From assembly GCF_020905295.1 (NCBI RefSeq), contig NZ_JAJJMM010000001.1, positions 3,968,001-4,032,000 on the forward strand: 64,000 bases of DNA, read 5' to 3'. The notes beneath the pieces are model-generated. The model ran no database searches and was not told the origin of the DNA. It saw only the letters and a program-made list of their open reading frames with translations. Shown here in pieces: positions 62,710-64,000 of this stretch. This DNA is from Flavobacterium piscisymbiosum (lineage in GTDB: Bacteria; Bacteroidota; Bacteroidia; Flavobacteriales; Flavobacteriaceae). Position 1 is the stretch's first letter; the number at the start of each line of letters is the position of its first letter. The position numbers and the translations under genes were made by a program.

Positions 62710-64000
62710 ATGAAAAAATTAATCATGTTACTGTTGTTGGGTTCTTTTGCGGGATATTCGCAGGAGATTTCCCTTTCTGGAAAGGTAGTTGACGGCTCTA
62801 ATCAAGCCGTACCTTTTGCAGATGCGCTGCTTTTGCAAACAAAGGATTCTTTAATTTATAAAACAACACAGACAAACGAGTCCGGAGATTTTAATTTTGC
62901 CGCTGTAGCGAAAGGCCATTATATCATTAAAATAAAAACAATAGGTTTTGAAGAGTATTACAAGACGATAAAACTTGAAAAAGATACGATTTTGGGTGTG
63001 CTTTCTTTAAAAGAAATAGCAAACAATCTTGATAATGTAACCATTACTTCAAAAAGACCCATTGTAAAACGTCAGGTTGACAGGCTTGAGTTTGCAGTAG
63101 AAAATTCATCTCTAGCATCAAACAATGCCTGGGAAATTTTAGGTAAAACGCCAGGTGTCATCACCAGTTCAGGAGGAGCAATAAGTATTCGTGGCAGCCA
63201 GAGTATTTTGGTCACCATCAATGACAAGAAGGTATATCTTACCGGGGAAGAATTAAAACAGTTTTTAGAAAATACCGGTGGTGAAGAAGTAAAATCGATA
63301 GAAGTTATCACCAACCCGCCTGCAAAATACGAAGCGCAGGGGAGTGCAGTTTTAAACATTAAATTAAAAAAGAGTTTAGTATTAGGCTATAAAGGATCTG
63401 TAAACACAGCTTACATACAATCGATTTACCCAAAAGGAATTGCATCCATAAACCAGTTTTATAAAGGAAAAAAATTATCTCTGGAAGGAAGATATGGTTT
63501 TGGTTCTGGTGTATATGTCAATGAAGGAGTTGATGTTGTCGATTATTTAAAGGAAAATGGTTCGGTCGATTCCCGCTGGGAAAGTATCATGAGACGCAAG
63601 TCAAAGTCGCTTGCACAGCATTCTTATCGCCTTCAGGCTTCTTATGAAATTGATTCCCTCAATACAATTGCTGTTGGAGGAACCGGATTTATCGCAAAAC
63701 AACAGAAAGGAAACTTTACAGTACCAACCCTTATTTATGGAGATAATGGAGCGCTTGATTCGCTTTATGTAACCCGAAACAACCGCACAAATCCTATGAC
63801 AAATAATGCGTACAATATGTTATACGAACATTTGTTTAGCGAAAAAGAAAAGGTATCTGTAGCGGCAGATTATACCCAATATTGGCGTCAGGAGCGTCAG
63901 GATATTAGTTCTGAATTTTCGCTTCCTGATGAAAATCCGTATCGTAACGGGCGCTTTATAAGTGATAATGTACAGGATATTCAGCTTTTTTCAGCTCAGG
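62710..64000 (+). CDS. outer-membrane beta-barrel receptor (TonB-receptor-like), 3' end outside window
   Basis: 430 codons present from ATG at 62710, running off the right edge; the full protein is usually about 800 aa. Signal peptide ends near GYSQ. A CarboxypepD_reg-like domain (about 22-100, ISLSGKVVDGSNQAVPFADA) and a plug-like part (about 110-220: NNAWEILGKTPGVITSSGGA, ISIRGSQSILVTINDKKVYL, SIEVITNPPAKYEAQGSAVL) follow, then barrel strands. The PPAKYEAQG block marks the outer-membrane beta-barrel family-3 group, relatives of TonB receptors with no SusD partner. It is divergent from the kinase operon and preceded by three GTTAACC repeats, so it is the likely target of that system. Confidence 0.92.
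   Translation, partial: MKKLIMLLLLGSFAGYSQEISLSGKVVDGSNQAVPFADALLLQTKDSLIYKTTQTNESGDFNFAAVAKGHYIIKIKTIGFEEYYKTIKLEKDTILGVLSLKEIANNLDNVTITSKRPIVKRQVDRLEFAVENSSLASNNAWEILGKTPGVITSSGGAISIRGSQSILVTINDKKVYLTGEELKQFLENTGGEEVKSIEVITNPPAKYEAQGSAVLNIKLKKSLVLGYKGSVNTAYIQSIYPKGIASINQFYKGKKLSLEGRYGFGSGVYVNEGVDVVDYLKENGSVDSRWESIMRRKSKSLAQHSYRLQASYEIDSLNTIAVGGTGFIAKQQKGNFTVPTLIYGDNGALDSLYVTRNNRTNPMTNNAYNMLYEHLFSEKEKVSVAADYTQYWRQERQDISSEFSLPDENPYRNGRFISDNVQDIQLFSAQ

Overview
This window looks like a stretch of a Flavobacterium-type (Bacteroidota) chromosome. The DNA is AT-rich. It carries four TonB-dependent receptors of the SusC or FecA class, three SusD-like lipoproteins, two ECF sigma/FecR anti-sigma pairs, and many secreted enzymes with short signal peptides ending in SQ or AQ. 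Promoters follow the Bacteroidota pattern TTTG-N17-20-TAnnTTTG rather than -35/-10 boxes, and long AT-rich gaps hold palindromic repeats. I see no rRNA, tRNA, CRISPR array, transposase or phage gene.

Layout. 1-3170 (minus): RND drug-efflux permease (cut by the left edge) and its adaptor, followed by a small secreted protein. 4487-9691 (plus): cell-surface signalling operon of ECF sigma, a 69-aa HMA-like protein, FecR anti-sigma, STN-type TonB receptor and a DUF4249 lipoprotein. 9760-11040 (minus): MutS-like ATPase. 11151-38914: a large polysaccharide utilisation locus (PUL). 38996-41699 (minus): alpha/beta hydrolase, DUF763 protein and a tiny hydrophilic protein. 42174-43784: a signal peptidase I followed by a 7-bp microsatellite. 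44316-54329 (plus): a second sigma/anti-sigma system driving an STN-type SusC, a SusD, a zinc metalloprotease and a DUF3347 putative copper-binding protein. 55141-59771 (plus): a SusC/SusD-like_2 pair behind a long structured leader. 59948-62413 (minus): histidine kinase, OmpR-type regulator and a small secreted protein, divergent from an outer-membrane beta-barrel receptor that runs off the right edge.

The PUL encodes SusC/SusD uptake plus GH2 (two), esterase-GH43 fusion, a GH43-like propeller enzyme, GH105, a PL22/PL27-like lyase, two GH43_24-like enzymes, GH115, CE12 and GH28. This suite fits rhamnogalacturonan-I or glucuronidated arabinogalactan oligosaccharides. No regulator, surface glycan-binding protein or endo-acting lyase for it lies in the window.

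The most striking signal is a 20-bp operator made of two 10-bp direct repeats (consensus ACAGGATAST, S = C or G) in front of five PUL transcription units. At every copy it ends exactly 18 bp before a TAnnTTTR-like -7 element, although that element is poor at the fifth copy. It thus takes the place of the -33 box and looks like a class II activator site for one unknown PUL regulator. A second, independent tandem repeat (GTTAACC every 11 bp) sits between the two-component system and the divergent receptor and is the likely binding site of that OmpR-type regulator.
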